From: Diospyros lotus
Taxonomy: Eukaryota > Streptophyta > Magnoliopsida > Ericales > Ebenaceae
NCBI RefSeq assembly: GCF_014633365.1
Contig: NC_068349.1
Span: 38,331,192-38,395,191, forward strand
Direction of reading: 5' to 3'
DNA: 64,000 nucleotides
Of the stretch, positions 24,476 through 37,600 are shown in pieces (the first letter of the stretch is position 1; each line of letters starts with the position of its first letter). The notes beneath the pieces were generated by a model. It saw only the letters and a list, made by a program, of their open reading frames with translations, made no database searches and had not been told where the DNA came from. Made by a program: the position numbers and the translations under genes.

Positions 24476-24626
24476 CCCAAAGTCAGAAGTCTCTTAACAA
24501 ATATGTGAACTTATAAAATAAAAGGTGACATCCGATTGAAGCATAAATAAACCCAAAGTCAGAAGTCTCTTAGCAAATCTGTGAGCTTATAAATAAAGGT
24601 CACATTCGATTGAAGCATAAATAAAC
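24476..24626. repeat. 76-bp tandem duplication upstream of the RING-H2 gene
   Basis: The block beginning cccaaagtcagaagtctctt at 24476 is repeated from 24552 with small differences (two units). It lies just upstream of the probable TATA box, so it doubles a piece of proximal promoter. Confidence 0.85.
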
Positions 24627-24909
24627 AACGAAAAGTATCCAAGTCTCTTCAGACACCAAAGCACCACAGATAAAGAGATCATAACACAAACTGGATTAAG
24701 AAATAAGATGACATAATTGAGAACGAAATAACAAAAATAGAGACTAGAAGTATAACTGAAATTTTGTCGGCGTTACCGAGACTGGAAATATTATTGAGGT
24801 TGCTAAGTCGTAAGTACATTAAATTGCTTTATTTGGGGAAGTATTCCTCTATCAGAATTGAGAAATTAAAAAAAAAAAAGAAAGAAAGAAAGAAAATTCT
24901 GATGTCCAA

Positions 24910-24935
24910 CAGAGAGAGAGAGAGAGAGAGAGAGA
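24910..24935. repeat. AG microsatellite in the F-box gene 3' UTR
   Basis: About 13 AG units start 16 bp downstream of the F-box gene stop codon. Confidence 0.85.
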
Positions 24936-24950
24936 GGATTTTTCCATAAA

Positions 24951-27900
24951 CTACAGAAGCTGCTGAGATATCCGAATAGAAACAATTTCTCCATCAGCTC
25001 CAGCCCTCATGGCTTGATATTTTACGTGGAGACCTGCTTAAGGACGAAAAGATAAGTAAATAGCTATTTGGCCCAAAGTATTTCATAGTTAACATACTTG
25101 TAGATACTAGGACTCATCTGCATGCTAGTATAACTAGATGATTGCAATGTGTAACTGATCAATTTATAGATTGAACAGGATTCAGATTGATGAACAGGGG
25201 ATAACCAAAATTTGAGTTTTCTTCTTGTATGGGAAATTGAGAATTCTGTGGTTCTACCTTCGTTTTCTTGTAAATTGGTGTTGACTGCTACTGCATGAAG
25301 AGTTATCATAGCTTTCGGCTGCCAATCCTTGGGTTCTCCCACCCATGATTTGAGATTGAATACCTCTGCCAAAGCATTTGGAAATGAAACAAGAATGTTT
25401 CTTAATGTGTTTTGGTTAGTAATTTTTTAATAATGGCGACATCCATAAATAACTAATCATTTCTGTTATGTTGTGTGAAATTTGATTATGGCAGTTTAAG
25501 ACTATTGTTGGATATCCTACAGCAATTTCCACAGGTTTCTGGAAGCAGAAATGAAAGCCTTTTGGCAAGTCTTCTAGATATCTCTGTAAATCATACCACA
25601 TATGTCCTGGACTTCTCGCTTTCTTGTATGATGAGCATATCCATTGATTAATCAGTCTTGTTCCTTCATTAATTAGTCCCTGAACATATTCAGAGAGCCA
25701 GTGCAGATCACAAGAATGGGCCATCACATTCACCTTTCCTGTACAGGATCTAACTCGTAGCTGAATATATAGAAGGGATGATAAAAATGCGCCAAACATC
25801 CACAAGTCCAGTGATCAGCTTAAGTCTTTTGGGCATTCATAATTTATAGTCTCTCCATAAGAATTTTACCTAATTCTTCATAGATCCTTGTAGACTTATA
25901 TAGGAGGAGGGAGGCAAATAAAAAGCCAATTAAATCGTAGCTTTAATTTAATATAGATATGAAGTAATTTTAGAGTATTTTGCAGGCAAAATCCAAGGCT
26001 ATGGCAATGGCAATGGTTCAGTATAATGGATTTCCCCCACTATCTTTTTTAAGTATATAAATATGAGGAAATTTATCCGCGCATCAAATATGCTGATCAG
26101 TTTAAAAGTGTTATTAGTTGGAGGCAAGGCAATATTGTATTAAAACCCTCGTTCAGAAGTAGAAGTTACCAGTGGTTGACGGATCCCTTATATGTTTAAA
26201 ATCAAAAATGCCACCAGATGCTCCGTCAGCATGCTTTCTGATATCATAAGAACCTAAGATCTTGTACTCCCAACTCCCATTCAGGTAACCCTCGCACAAG
26301 AAGAGCTCTATGTGCCTTGCATCCAACGTCTGCATAGTTCCTGCATGAAACAGGTTTCTAACTTTTCAGCAATGTTTTTTGAGGTATCAAACCAAAAATG
26401 AGAGGGCTAAGGGTCAGTTGAAATAGGGTCAAACCCGGATTTATTTTTACTAAATACATACATGCATCATACCTAGAACTTAGATGTAACAAATAAAAAA
26501 TAATAAATTTCATCACACAATACCATAACAGACTTAAAAATTCACGAAGTATACGACAATTAGAAAAATCCATATAACAACATTAACCCAAGTTTAGGAT
26601 GAAAATAAAATAAAAACAAGATCAAATATTTAAATTACAAATCAACAACTATAGAAAAAAATATTCATGCATCAATAATACCCAAATTACAAAACATTAT
26701 AGATATTCTATTGCGTTGTCGTTTTCATTTATTTTGAATAGGATTTGAACCACAAAAATGGCAGATAGTATACAAAGAGTTGACCTCAATTCCTTCCAGA
26801 TCTCCCAAATCATTATCATCTTCTAATATTTAAAAGAAATATAAAGCATAAATTTATAAAAAAAAAAAAAACCTGAACTGTTGAACAGATCCAGTTCACC
26901 CAGTTCCCAGTTCAATTGGCCGATTCAACGGTTAACCAGAATATTTTTTGCTTTCAACCGGACTGGTCCATCTATTTGTTCCTGGTTTTTATGATTGAAC
27001 CTTCTGCTCCAGTTCTCTTGACATTTCTCAAATGTGATATACAAGGCTTCGTGAGAGCTATTTTGTACAACACTTGGCTCAAAGGTAACTTAAGATCTAA
27101 AAATTGTAAAAATACGGATTAGTGGTTTATCAATACAGGACTATAACTTAAGATCTGAAAGTGGAGGGGAAAACCCTGATAGGACAACACTATTCTGTCC
27201 ACTCTCCAATTTACTTCTCACGAGAACACCATTCCGAAAATATGTTCTATGTACTGCGGGATTTTTGTTTGTTTGTTTGTTTGTTTTTAAGATCATGCTC
27301 CACAAAACATATATCTTGCCAAAACAATTAAAGGAAATATTATTCTTGATTATATTAACAGAAGAATATTAGCTTTTTAACTTACCATCACATGTGTTGA
27401 GGTCACAAACAGGGCATCGAACAAGCTGTAAATCTGAAAATGTCATACAAGTTTATAAGTGGTTAGGATAAACATGAGTTAATGCTTAATGCACACCTTC
27501 AATTCCTCTCCCTAAAAGTTACTGTTTAACAGGATCAACAGAGAAGTACCAGCTATCCAGATTCCAGTTTTAATGTTGTTCAACATGCATGAACCACTCG
27601 ACCGCAACATTTTTTCTGTACTCTTTTCTGGTGAAATTTCCACCGTAGGGATCAGCTTCTCCGTCAGAAACGCAACTGGTGAGTCAAAGAAAAATGCTCC
27701 AATTCGCATCCAATCTGGTTCATCCATTAAAAGAAGACAAACCATCATGGCTTATGCAGGGGGAGCCACACTCTCATTGTTCAGCTAGTCGTTTCATAAA
27801 TGCAGGTATTTTTAAAGTTCTGAGACGTCATCTATAAATAAGAAAATAATATAATAAATGTCCGGTAAGTAATTTTATATATTTGATTACACGATTGTGT

Positions 27901-30341
27901 GGAGTAGTGACGCATTGTTATTCAGATACCACGAGAATGTGAAAAGACGAAGAGTGACTGAGGTAAGATCTCGATTCAATGCGAGTAATTTTTTTAGTAT
28001 AGTAATCTCAAACTCAACACATTATGCAATTAAATTAATAACTAAATAGAAAATTTTACAAGCAACAAAAATAAATTTATTATCAACATTTTTTATAGTA
28101 AATAGATATTTTACAATTGTTTTGAGATTTCATATTTTGAAATTGATGATAAATCAATTTATCATCAATGTTGTTAACTATATCCTTTTTCATCTATCAT
28201 TCATCTAACCATCACTTATATGATTATTCAATTATTCAATTGATTTTTAACTATAAAATACTCTTTCTACTGTAAGTAAAATCAATATTAATTTCTCGAA
28301 TAAATTAATTAAAGTAGAGATAATATTTCTTTTTGTTTGAACCTAAATTCTTATCAAACATGAAAAATCCCTCTCATATACGAAAATTCACTGCTGATGT
28401 GTGTATTAATAATATAAGTCTCAAACTTTGTCCCTCAAACTAAATCAAGTGTCTTTAGATCAATTGAAGAAAATTCATTCATTCATTTATTTATTCTTTA
28501 AAAGATTAGAAACTAATGAGGATGGAAATTCAACTAAACTCCAATATTGAGAAGGTATAATACTCAAGAAATTATTTTAAACCTTCAAGGAACCACATCA
28601 GCAAAAAAACAAAAGAAAAAATCGGTGCCCCAACCAAATCAATAGTTTGTTGCCATGTATTAATAGTAAGGTTAAATTCGTAACTGCATTTACTTCATTG
28701 TTTCTTTTGATCAAAAGATTTATTGCAAATCTGATCAAATGACAGCAAATCATCGATTTAAGACGCCAAAATTTGCTGCTAATACGATACTTGAGAGGCA
28801 CAAAATAATTTTTTCTCCAAATATTCAACCAAATAGATGCCTTTTTAAGAAGCTTAACCTTTTACTGGTCATTGTTTTGTGTCAATGAGTTCTAAAACAT
28901 GTCAGACATTCTAAACCTAGTCATGCTATTTGTACACTTAAGAAATTAGTAGTATATTTACAAAGAATTAGTGATATTTTTTCCACAAAATTATCAATTA
29001 ATTTTTGAAAATTATAAAAGTGTACAATTTTTAAAAAAATAATTGATAATTTTGTGAAAAGAATGTTTATATTTTTTGAGTGTACAAACAGCATTACCGT
29101 CGGCAAAACTTAATGAACTAATGCGTAATAGAGTTAGTTACCAATATGTTTCTCCTGCTGCCGGAACGTGAAAGAGTGACTTCCATCTGCAAGTAATCAA
29201 TCAAAATTTATCAGGTCATGAGAGAGAGAGTCATTTGGCACTGACGTATCTAATTTTACTGCACTGCCAATGAGCCATTTATGATCAGCTTTACCAAAAG
29301 CTGAAGCGTAGAGATCGATCCATTTAAAAGCTACTAGTTGAGGATCCGGGACTTGGAGATCTCGCAAACAGGCAAATTTCCATATGCTTTCCTCCATGAT
29401 CACTTGGTAAAACCACCGGCAAGTCACTGCCAGCATCACCAGGGATTTCCCATCCAAGTATTTAGCAATTTCAGTCCAAACATCCGCCTCGAAACTTTTT
29501 AAGTGTTCAAAATAGACACAAGAAAAAACGTATCAATATGTGAATTTGAAAATAATTGTGAAATAAAATCAAAATAAGCATAGATATCAATTATACATAA
29601 ATTTTAACTGTGCTAAATTCTATCTTGTTGCACGAATAAAGTCAAATTTAAAACTGATTCACGCATATCCTAACAGGACAAAAGAATCAATTCGGAAGGT
29701 TAGAGCCTAGAATGCCCAAGAACATACTAAGATATTTTAAGGTAGGCAAATTTTGACTACAAAAATCTTATGTCGTGGATGGAGATCAAATTAAGCCCTA
29801 GTCTGAATTAAGATCAAAAGGGAAACTAACTGTAACACAAATTTCTTTACATATTAATAATAAAAAACATATAATCAAATACCATCTATCTTACTCAATG
29901 TCCTCCTTGAAGTTGTTTTTCTACACCAAAGAAGCTTATCAAGTCCGATCAAATTTAACAAGCGCTACAAGAAGCTCGAGAAGCATTCTGAAGTCGATCC
30001 ACATATATTGATCGAAAACGGAGATCAATGTATTTCTCATGATGCGATTTTGAAAATTGGCACATAAAATACTTGACAAAGCTCTTGGAAGCAAACTCTC
30101 CAGAAAACGATGAATACGAAGCAGTTTCGAAATCTTCTAAACAGAGTTTAGCAGAGTATCATCAATGATTGAACAAGAATATAATACAAATTTTTGAAAC
30201 TTACAAAGAAAACCTAGATTAACAATAATAATATCCAGTGCTCGGATCAAATGAGGCTTGCTCAAATTTTTAATACAAAGAAGCTTAAAAAACCTAGTGT
30301 AAATTTCAAATGCGAATGCTAATACGTATGTGTATGCATGT

Positions 30342-30382
<41 letters not shown>

Positions 30383-30471
30383 CAAGAGAAAGCGGTGTGA
30401 GGAGAGAGGAAGGAGATTCGAGGAGAAGCACAGCAGCAGATTTGTTTAGCTCTTCGCATTCGCTTCCCCAT
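24951..30471 (-). CDS. RMF: F-box protein similar to RMF/At3g61730 (8 exons)
   Basis: F-box proteins recruit substrates to SCF ubiquitin ligases; the Arabidopsis relative affects male fertility (from memory). Exons: 30471-30326, 29494-29295, 29186-29142, 27714-27550, 27433-27386, 26340-26170, 25365-25258 and 25033-24951. Every phase closes, giving about 321 aa. The F-box is in exon 2 (VWTEIAKYLDGKSLVML, CRWFYQVIMEESIWK). Later exons give FRQQEKHIDWMRIGAFFF, LVRCPVCDLNTCDG (CxxC plus Cys), TLDARHIELFLCEGYLNGSW and KSWVGEPKDWQPKAM. The end is SIRISQQLL. Exon 1 starts MGKRMRRAK in a good context (ccATGG), about 60 nt after the likely transcription start. Its 3' end is uncertain: it either reads through a CT repeat as Ser-Leu or splices just before it. 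Exons 2-8 are secure. Confidence 0.85.
25416..25805 (-). other. Protein-like ORF inside F-box gene intron 6 (origin unknown)
   Basis: An open frame of 129 codons lies on the gene's own strand, between exons 26340-26170 and 25365-25258. Its middle reads like real protein (for example HWLSEYVQGLINEGTRLI, INQWICSSYKKARSP, DLQRYLEDLPKGFHF) rather than translated intron. A plausible acceptor (tatattcag) occurs within it, but splicing from exon 6 at that site would hit an immediate stop, so it does not fit the main transcript. I do not recognise the family. It could be a captured gene fragment or an alternative last exon. Confidence 0.35.
28919..29096. mobile_element. Small foldback element with ATGCTATTTGTACA-like ends, F-box gene intron 3
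   Basis: The left end tcatgctatttgtacac and right end gtgtacaaacagcat are inverted. Inner arms are also inverted (cacaaaattatcaatta near 28984 and taattgataattttgtg near 29040), so most of the 178 bp can fold on itself. The ends resemble those of the MITEs at 3496 and 57999, but the interior does not. No clear target duplication was seen. Confidence 0.6.
30345..30380. repeat. GA18 microsatellite at the F-box gene first exon/intron border
   Basis: 36 bp of uninterrupted GA (CT on the gene strand). If exon 1 reads through it, it encodes alternating Ser and Leu. Confidence 0.9.
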
Positions 30472-30563
30472 TGATTTGGATTCTCCAAGTCCAAAGCCAA
30501 ACCGAACAGAAGCAGAGGAAAACAAATTTGAAATTGAGTGTGAAGAGTGGAATTCGAAGCAGA

Positions 30564-30571
30564 TATTTATA
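30564..30571 (-). promoter_or_regulatory. Probable TATA box of the F-box gene
   Basis: tataaata on the minus strand lies about 93 bp before the proposed ATG at 30471. This supports the MGKRMRR start over the upstream MPLPAM frame, which begins before the TATA box. Confidence 0.55.
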
Positions 30572-31696
30572 GGCGCGGGAAAATTCGGATTTAAAGAAGA
30601 AAATCCGTCCGGCATGGCTGGCAGTGGCACGATAACCGCGAGCTGTCTCAGCTGCCTGATTTTACCGACATTTTATGCCAAATCAAACTAAATTAAATTA
30701 TAAAATTACTATTTAATTTGTTTTATAGCATCAAATTCATATAGAATTTTTATCTTAAAATAAAAGAAGATAATATCATAAAAATATACCTAACTTCGTC
30801 ATTTGCATGCTAAGTTATAAAAAAATAATAATTAATTAATTCTTCATTTAAAATTTGTTTTTATCATATATTCATATCTCGATAGGCTCATTTAACTTTC
30901 TATTTTATTTTATTTTTTTATCAAAAACACATGCATCTTTAATTTAATCTTCTCAAAGGTAATATTCATTCAACGCTGGTTTAATTTTTTTTTTTTAAAT
31001 ATAACATTATTATAAAGAGAAACTTGTGATGCCTTTACTCAATGTAAGTCTGGTCCAAAAAGTTGATTGTCGCTTGAGAGTTGGGAGTAGGCTTTATTTT
31101 ATGAAAGATATATATTTAAGAGTAATTATCTAATTCATGAACGCATTGAGATTGGAGAATTAGATAGAGCATATTATTGCATCCTAATGTAAACATATTA
31201 TCATATACTCAAATAATAATAGAAGAGATGAATGACAATTAATAATAAACAACTTCTGTCTTAATTTTTAAATTTGTATATCATCACCAAACATAACCCT
31301 AAATTTTAAAGTCCTAAACCTGTGTTCTTTTACGTGGAATATGTGTCCCCACTGTGCCTATGCAGACAACCTTTGTGTTGGTTCGGTTGGCTGTGGCTGG
31401 GATGAAGCATCAATCAAGAGGCATTAAAAATTAAAAAAGACGAAACTATACACTCTAAATCCCCAGCCCTAGCATACCAAAAAAAAAAAGTAATAACCAA
31501 TATATAAAGGGTGAATTTACATGTTATTCACAGCTGAAAAAGCAAGGGAAAAAAAAAATAAAAGAATTGGGGTAACTGGGTAAGTATATATCAATCAGCC
31601 AAAAGAAAAACAAAAAAAAACCATTAACTGGGATATCTCTCATTCGCTAAGAAAAAGCTTTGCAATTTCTTCTCTTCCTGTGTTGTTTGTGTAAAC
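30572..31696. other. Intergenic spacer between the F-box gene promoter and the ATX 3' end
   Basis: Very AT-rich, with several poly-A and poly-T runs. Its right end is presumably the ATX 3' UTR. No coding region, RNA gene or bounded transposon is visible. Confidence 0.5.
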
Positions 31697-34600
31697 CTAG
31701 TTCATGAATTTCCGACAGTCAGGAGCTCTACATAGACAGGGGACTTTGGATTCTTCATGCTCGTCAGCATCAAACAAGTAATCAAACCTGCACCACAAAC
31801 CATTTCAGTGAATCCACATGTAAGAATATGAAGAGAAATTCCCAAAGTTTGATTTTTGTCCGTCAAAATTAAATTGAACACGAAATTTACGTTAACTCGG
31901 TGCCAGCAGCTACGTCAGTCTTGGCAATAAGAACTATCCGAGACTCTTCCTCGCCGAAGCTCATGATCCTTGCATAGCAGTTGGGCATGCACTGGAGCAA
32001 GCATGAGAAACTAGTAAGTGAACTTTTAAATAACAGTCAACTCCAATGTCTGTCCTCACCAGTGCCTTAAAAAAGCAAAATTGGGGCTTGCCTCAACGCT
32101 CGCCCTAGGCCAAGGTGAGGCCAAACTGCCTCAGTGCAGTTGTGGACGAACGCCTTTGTGGATGAAGCGTTGCAAGAAATGCTAGATGCGTGCGGGCCAT
32201 AAAGGCTTTACATATTAGTACTTCTCTTTTTGACCTTATAATGTTTCTATTTTATGCTTTTATTCAATCATGTTACCTTTTTTTTCCTATATTTTTCTGA
32301 ATTTCTAGTAATTTTTTATATTGTTATATTTCTGTACACCCCACCCAGGTTAATTGCTTCACTTTGTGCCTTCACTCTGTAAAATATTGGTCCTCAAATG
32401 CAAATATACACGACTCCATCTATTAGCACCCAAAGATACAGGCAGGAATTATTTTCACTAAGGGTCAAAAGGACCTTCTCCAGACCTAGTAACCTGTAAA
32501 TTCTATCAGATTGTGCTTATACACATACTTGGGCTTGTCCATAAATATGCAAAGATAGTGCGCACCATTACTTCACACCAATCTGTTCTTGGACTGGGCA
32601 ACTTAAGCTAAGAGCTCGAGGAGTAAAATGAGTAAGAATGGATAATATGCCTCACCATGCAAAACCCAACCCAATCTGCCTCATCTTATGCATTACATAT
32701 CTGAACAAATATGGTAAATAGACAAATACTGCTCTACCAAATTTGTTAAGGGAAACTTACAGAATGGTTGATCAATCGTGCTATATTCCCTTTATTTGTG
32801 GCATCAATTACCACTTCCTCACTAATCTTGAAAAGCTGCAAAACCATTTCACCACAATTTTAGTCATACTTAAGGTATGAATCATGAACAAGAGAAATTA
32901 AAAGGTCTTCAGAACAACCATGCCTACTAGCTTGGTTAACAAAAACTGCAAGCAACACAGCATTAGAGAAGCAAAAATAATATGGCAAAGATGAGAATAT
33001 GATCATGCAAATGAGCAGAAGGTCACTGGCTGATGGGGAAGAGGAAAAAGAGATGAAAACAAAATGAAAGATTCAAAAACAACTTTTTGTGATATTCGAA
33101 ATTTTTGAAAATAAAAGAAATCAAATCAAATATAGTTTCCTGTTTCATTATCAAAATAATAAAAAAGAAAACAGAAACCAAAAAATGGAACTCCTCCCAA
33201 AAGGCTCTAATTTGTTTTCAAATTTAGAAGATATCATTCTCAGTTTGTTTAACTTTAAGTGTCTCAAGCTCATAAAAGAAACGCTCAAAACTAGTCAAGA
33301 AGCTTGAAAATTGACATGCGTGTGAACAGAGCATCACAACAGAGTAACTCACATAGCAGTCTTTTCCCTCCGCCCTGTACCGTGCCTCTCTTAAATCTGC
33401 AACACTCTGCCTCACCTGCTCACCCCGATACTCAAGAACCTGGAGATGCATGTTACCAGCAAAAAAATTAGATCATTGCCATTAAATCCAGACAAGAATA
33501 GGTTAGAGACTGGTAGGGTTAGGAACAAAAACAAGCATTAGACCTCATTATGAAACAAACATAATCTAAAAATATGTTTAGCTCTATAAAGTTACACATG
33601 TTACATCAATGGTGGCCATCACAAAAAGGCGTTTAACACCAGCAATTAAGACATAGCAGATATTAACAGAAAGAAAAGTTAATCTCCCAGTCCATCTACT
33701 ACCATGTCTCCTTCTTGAATACTTCGGCGTGCAAATAGGCCCCATCCATGTATCCCAGATCTACCGAAACAAATACGGTAACTCTCTGTTTTCTGAAGAA
33801 ATTTGGAAAGTATCAATACACTGAGAAGATTATGTGAAGTAGACAACAAGAACAGTTCATTAAGGAAGACAGTTTACCTGTAGGTGGCTGAGCCGTTCCT
33901 TGAATGAAGCAAAAGCCTTTGGATCGTCAACTTCCTGTGGTAAGTAGACAAAATGTAAAATTACAAATTTATTTATCCAATATGGAAGTTAAGAGTTACT
34001 TCATGAAAACAGTCAAAATTTCTCTTCAAAAGCCATAAAGAAAGGCCAAATATAAAAACTATTCAAACTTACACTATGTGAGTTTAAGCCATCTATTTTA
34101 TCAAAAGAATGATGTCTCGGCCCCATCAATCGGTGGAATATTGGCACAGCATTAATCTTCTACAAAACAAAATGGAAATATGAAAATCAGGCACCAGTTA
34201 AATATCTTGTTCAGAATTGCTGCTTTCTGAAAGAAAGAAAGACCCTTTGACTGGCCTCAAGATCAATGCAAGCTTCAAAGGGTACATAGTAAAGCCTGCA
34301 AGAAAGTGGCAATAACTCCAAAAAGAAAGAAAGCAAACATGACACAGCGCATAGCGCGTGTGTAGAGAACTAACACACGAATGATACTCTCAAAGCAACA
34401 AGTTTCAAGCACCAAAACTTGGTCTTGAGTAAGAGAAGAAAACCGAATAGGCTGTTGGAAAATTGAAATCAGAAAAACTGTTTATAAACCCTAAAATCTA
34501 AGTACTTATAGTGTTTGGCTACCCCATGGTAGTATTGTAAATAAAAACCAATTAGAATCCTAATAGAAATAAAACCCTAAAATATGAAGTAGAATAAAAT

Positions 34601-37600
34601 CCTAAGAGAATATGAAAAATATGAAGTTTCAGCCCCTGTTTGGGCCGGGTTCTTGAACGGGCCGGTTTGGACCGGGTCTTGAACAGGCCCTCCATCTTGT
34701 CTCAAACAGTGACCGCATCAAAACAACAATTTTGTGCATACAAGATGCGTTGATATGGTATACGTCTATCCAATGCTACGTATGAAGGAAAAGGAAGAAA
34801 AAAGTATGGTACCTTATCATTTGATCTTCTAAAGATACGACACCTGGCAGCAGAGAATGGCTCAAAGTCATTGGTCTCAAAAGTTGAGGAATCAGGAAGT
34901 TCAGCTCTCTTAGACGAAATTAGTCTTGAACCACTGGTGTAATATTCTTGCCTCTGGTTTTGGAGCAAATTTCTGGTGGAGAATAGCCCTACTGGAGTCC
35001 ACATAACCAACACATTATCTGGGTTTGGGGCCCTGCACCAGAAAACAAACTATGAAGACATAGTACAGCAAAACAAGAATGGTCCCTATTATTTATTTAT
35101 TCTTTTATCTTTTTAGGTTACTAGATTGGACGAAGCTTAGTGGGCCAACAAGGACCAACCAATAAAAATTCCAGATATCTGTCCAAAGCACTTTAGCTAT
35201 TTTTATCTCAAAACAAAAACATGTACTTAAAGAAACATCAAATGCATACCACTTTGAGATCCCACAAACAATTTCAAAATTAATAACATCAGAAGAAGAT
35301 CCGGAGAATTCATCAAAGCTAATCAAAATTTAAAGGTGTTCAATCAGCCAATCATCGTAAAACAGCCACAAAGAGAAAGTGTAAGCACATGGAATCTTCA
35401 GCCCTAAAGCTCCATGCAAAGCCAAACTGAATACATTATTAGTATCTATAAAATCATCATATTACAATTATTAATAAACAAAGAGAAAGCAAATTATTGC
35501 AGTTCCTAGCTTTCCTAAAATTTTGAGAAAATTCATAACACCATTCATCTAAAGCAGACCAGAGCCAAAATAAGCATACTGATCTAGTCCTTCAATAGGA
35601 CATGACTTCTTAACCCAAGCCTACAACAACACAAGCCTCAATCCCACTAGGTGGGCCAGCATGAATTCCTAAACTCCAGCCATCTCTATTCATGGCCATA
35701 TTCTCTGCAAGGCCAATTATATCATATGTCATGTTTAGTGGTTTCCTGCTAATTTTCCCCTTTGGTCTTCCTCTCCCTCTTTTGCTACAATTTCTTCCAT
35801 TTCATCCAGTTGCCTCACAGTCATGTACCAGTCTTCATCTCGAACACTCAAACCATCAGAATCATGACTCCAACATCTTACCTTTGCACCATTTGAACAA
35901 ACTCTATTCCTAGTTATATGCTGGCAAATAAAATAATAGCTCTAAAAATCCAATAGTTGTCATGTTGCAACTATTTTAACTGTTGCCACTACCAAAACCC
36001 TGAGTTATGTGGGTACTCCCTCAAGGATCCCCTTCATTCAATCTACTTCAAGGGGTAAGTGTCAATCTCACGAGGGGAAATGTATCATCAAAATAGCTGC
36101 TAGCTGAAGAGAGAGCAAGCAGTGAACTCCCCTTGGATTCTATGCATACTAGCTCTAAAGCACATGCAGCAAATTCCCAAGGAGACTATGCATATTAAAA
36201 TACATCTCAAGCAACTCTTGGTTGAGCAACAAAGTTGCCTGCTCTAGCTTTCCCTACTCGCTCAAAGAGGCTACTTCTATTCAACTTGTGCGTTCAACCA
36301 TCCATTGAGTAGCTCCTTTCAAAAACAAGCAATTCATTAAAGGATATCCACTAGCGTGGTCCAATGCCTCACTTCCCCAAATGGGAATATTGCAAGAGGT
36401 TCTCATTGGAACTTAGCTTGAGGCAGGACCTACGCATCCCTAATCAAATGCTAGGGTTCAGGGATTTGTGAAGACTCCATCCCCTCTCTCCTCCAAAGGA
36501 TTTTTACCTTGAGTGGTCAAAGAGAGAGGGGCACATCAAGACAAATAAAAGAGAGAATCCCATTTACATGCTCTTCAGTGACCTTAGGCAAGCAACTACC
36601 ACCTGCAACATCAGAAAAAGCTGCCTGACAGCTTTTTAGGAATTCAACTCTGCTGAGTGCTGACACCCTCAAAGCACAAGGTCAGCCTACCACTTTTTCC
36701 TACCATAAAGGATGAACCACCTGTGTCCCATGGTCCTTATTAGAATTATTAGTATAATTATACATATTTTATATGTATTTTATTTGTAATTATTAAGCCT
36801 TATAATTAGCCATAGGTTAAGCCTGTAGATTAAGGTCTATTATGTCTATTATAAATAGCAAGTTAAGAGAGACTAGTCTCTTAGGTTTTTCTCTCCAAAT
36901 TATTCTCTCACACGGTATCAAAGCCACCTGTGAGAAAAACCCTAAGCCGCTGTTGTGTATCCTCTAGCGGTTTCCAAACCCTAAAAATCTTTTTTTCTCT
37001 CTCCTTGCCGCCCCTCCTATCAAGGCCGGAACTCCATTGTCCGGCCATCATTTGTCAGCACTACCGCCACCATAGCGTTTGTCGTCGTCAAATCGGCTGA
37101 CCATCAAAGACCCATCGTCGTCAGAGCCGTCACCCACCGTCCATCTTTTTCTAGCCAGTTGCCACGCGCTGGCGCGTGGGAGCGCATGCACAATTGGAAT
37201 TTCGCCATCTTCTCACCGGAACCTCGACAAAGCCTCCTGAACCTGTCCCCGGTGTCCGTTTACCCACAAACCATCCTGATCTATGTGTATCAATTACCCA
37301 ACAGCTTTTAAACATCGGATTTTCAATCTATTCGCCTGAACCCCACCATGTCGTCTTTGAGAGATGCCAACTCTACTCTTGGTGCCTCATCTGCATCTCA
37401 AACCTTCACCCTTTCCAACATAGGAACCCCTGTTATCACCTCTGACAAGTTGATAAGGTCTGCCAACTATCTCTCATGGTCAATCTCTGTCAAGATGTGG
37501 TTCAAAGGGTAGGGATAAGTAAACCATCTCGCCAAGAAAGCAGATGATGTCGACGAAGCCAAGAAGGCTAAATGGGAACAAGTTGATACTCAGTTGTGTA

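Noticed and set aside
26877..26970. Repetitive ccagttc/cggtt patch in F-box gene intron 5
   Set aside because: Resembles ends of plant DNA elements, but it is too short and unbounded to annotate.
30319..30630. Longer F-box gene start at MPLPAM
   Set aside because: That ATG lies upstream of the TATA box; MGKRMRR at 30471 has a better context and distance.
32080..32190. GC-richer patch in ATX intron 21 resembling a dispersed repeat
   Set aside because: Suggestive of a transposon fragment, but no ends or family features were visible.
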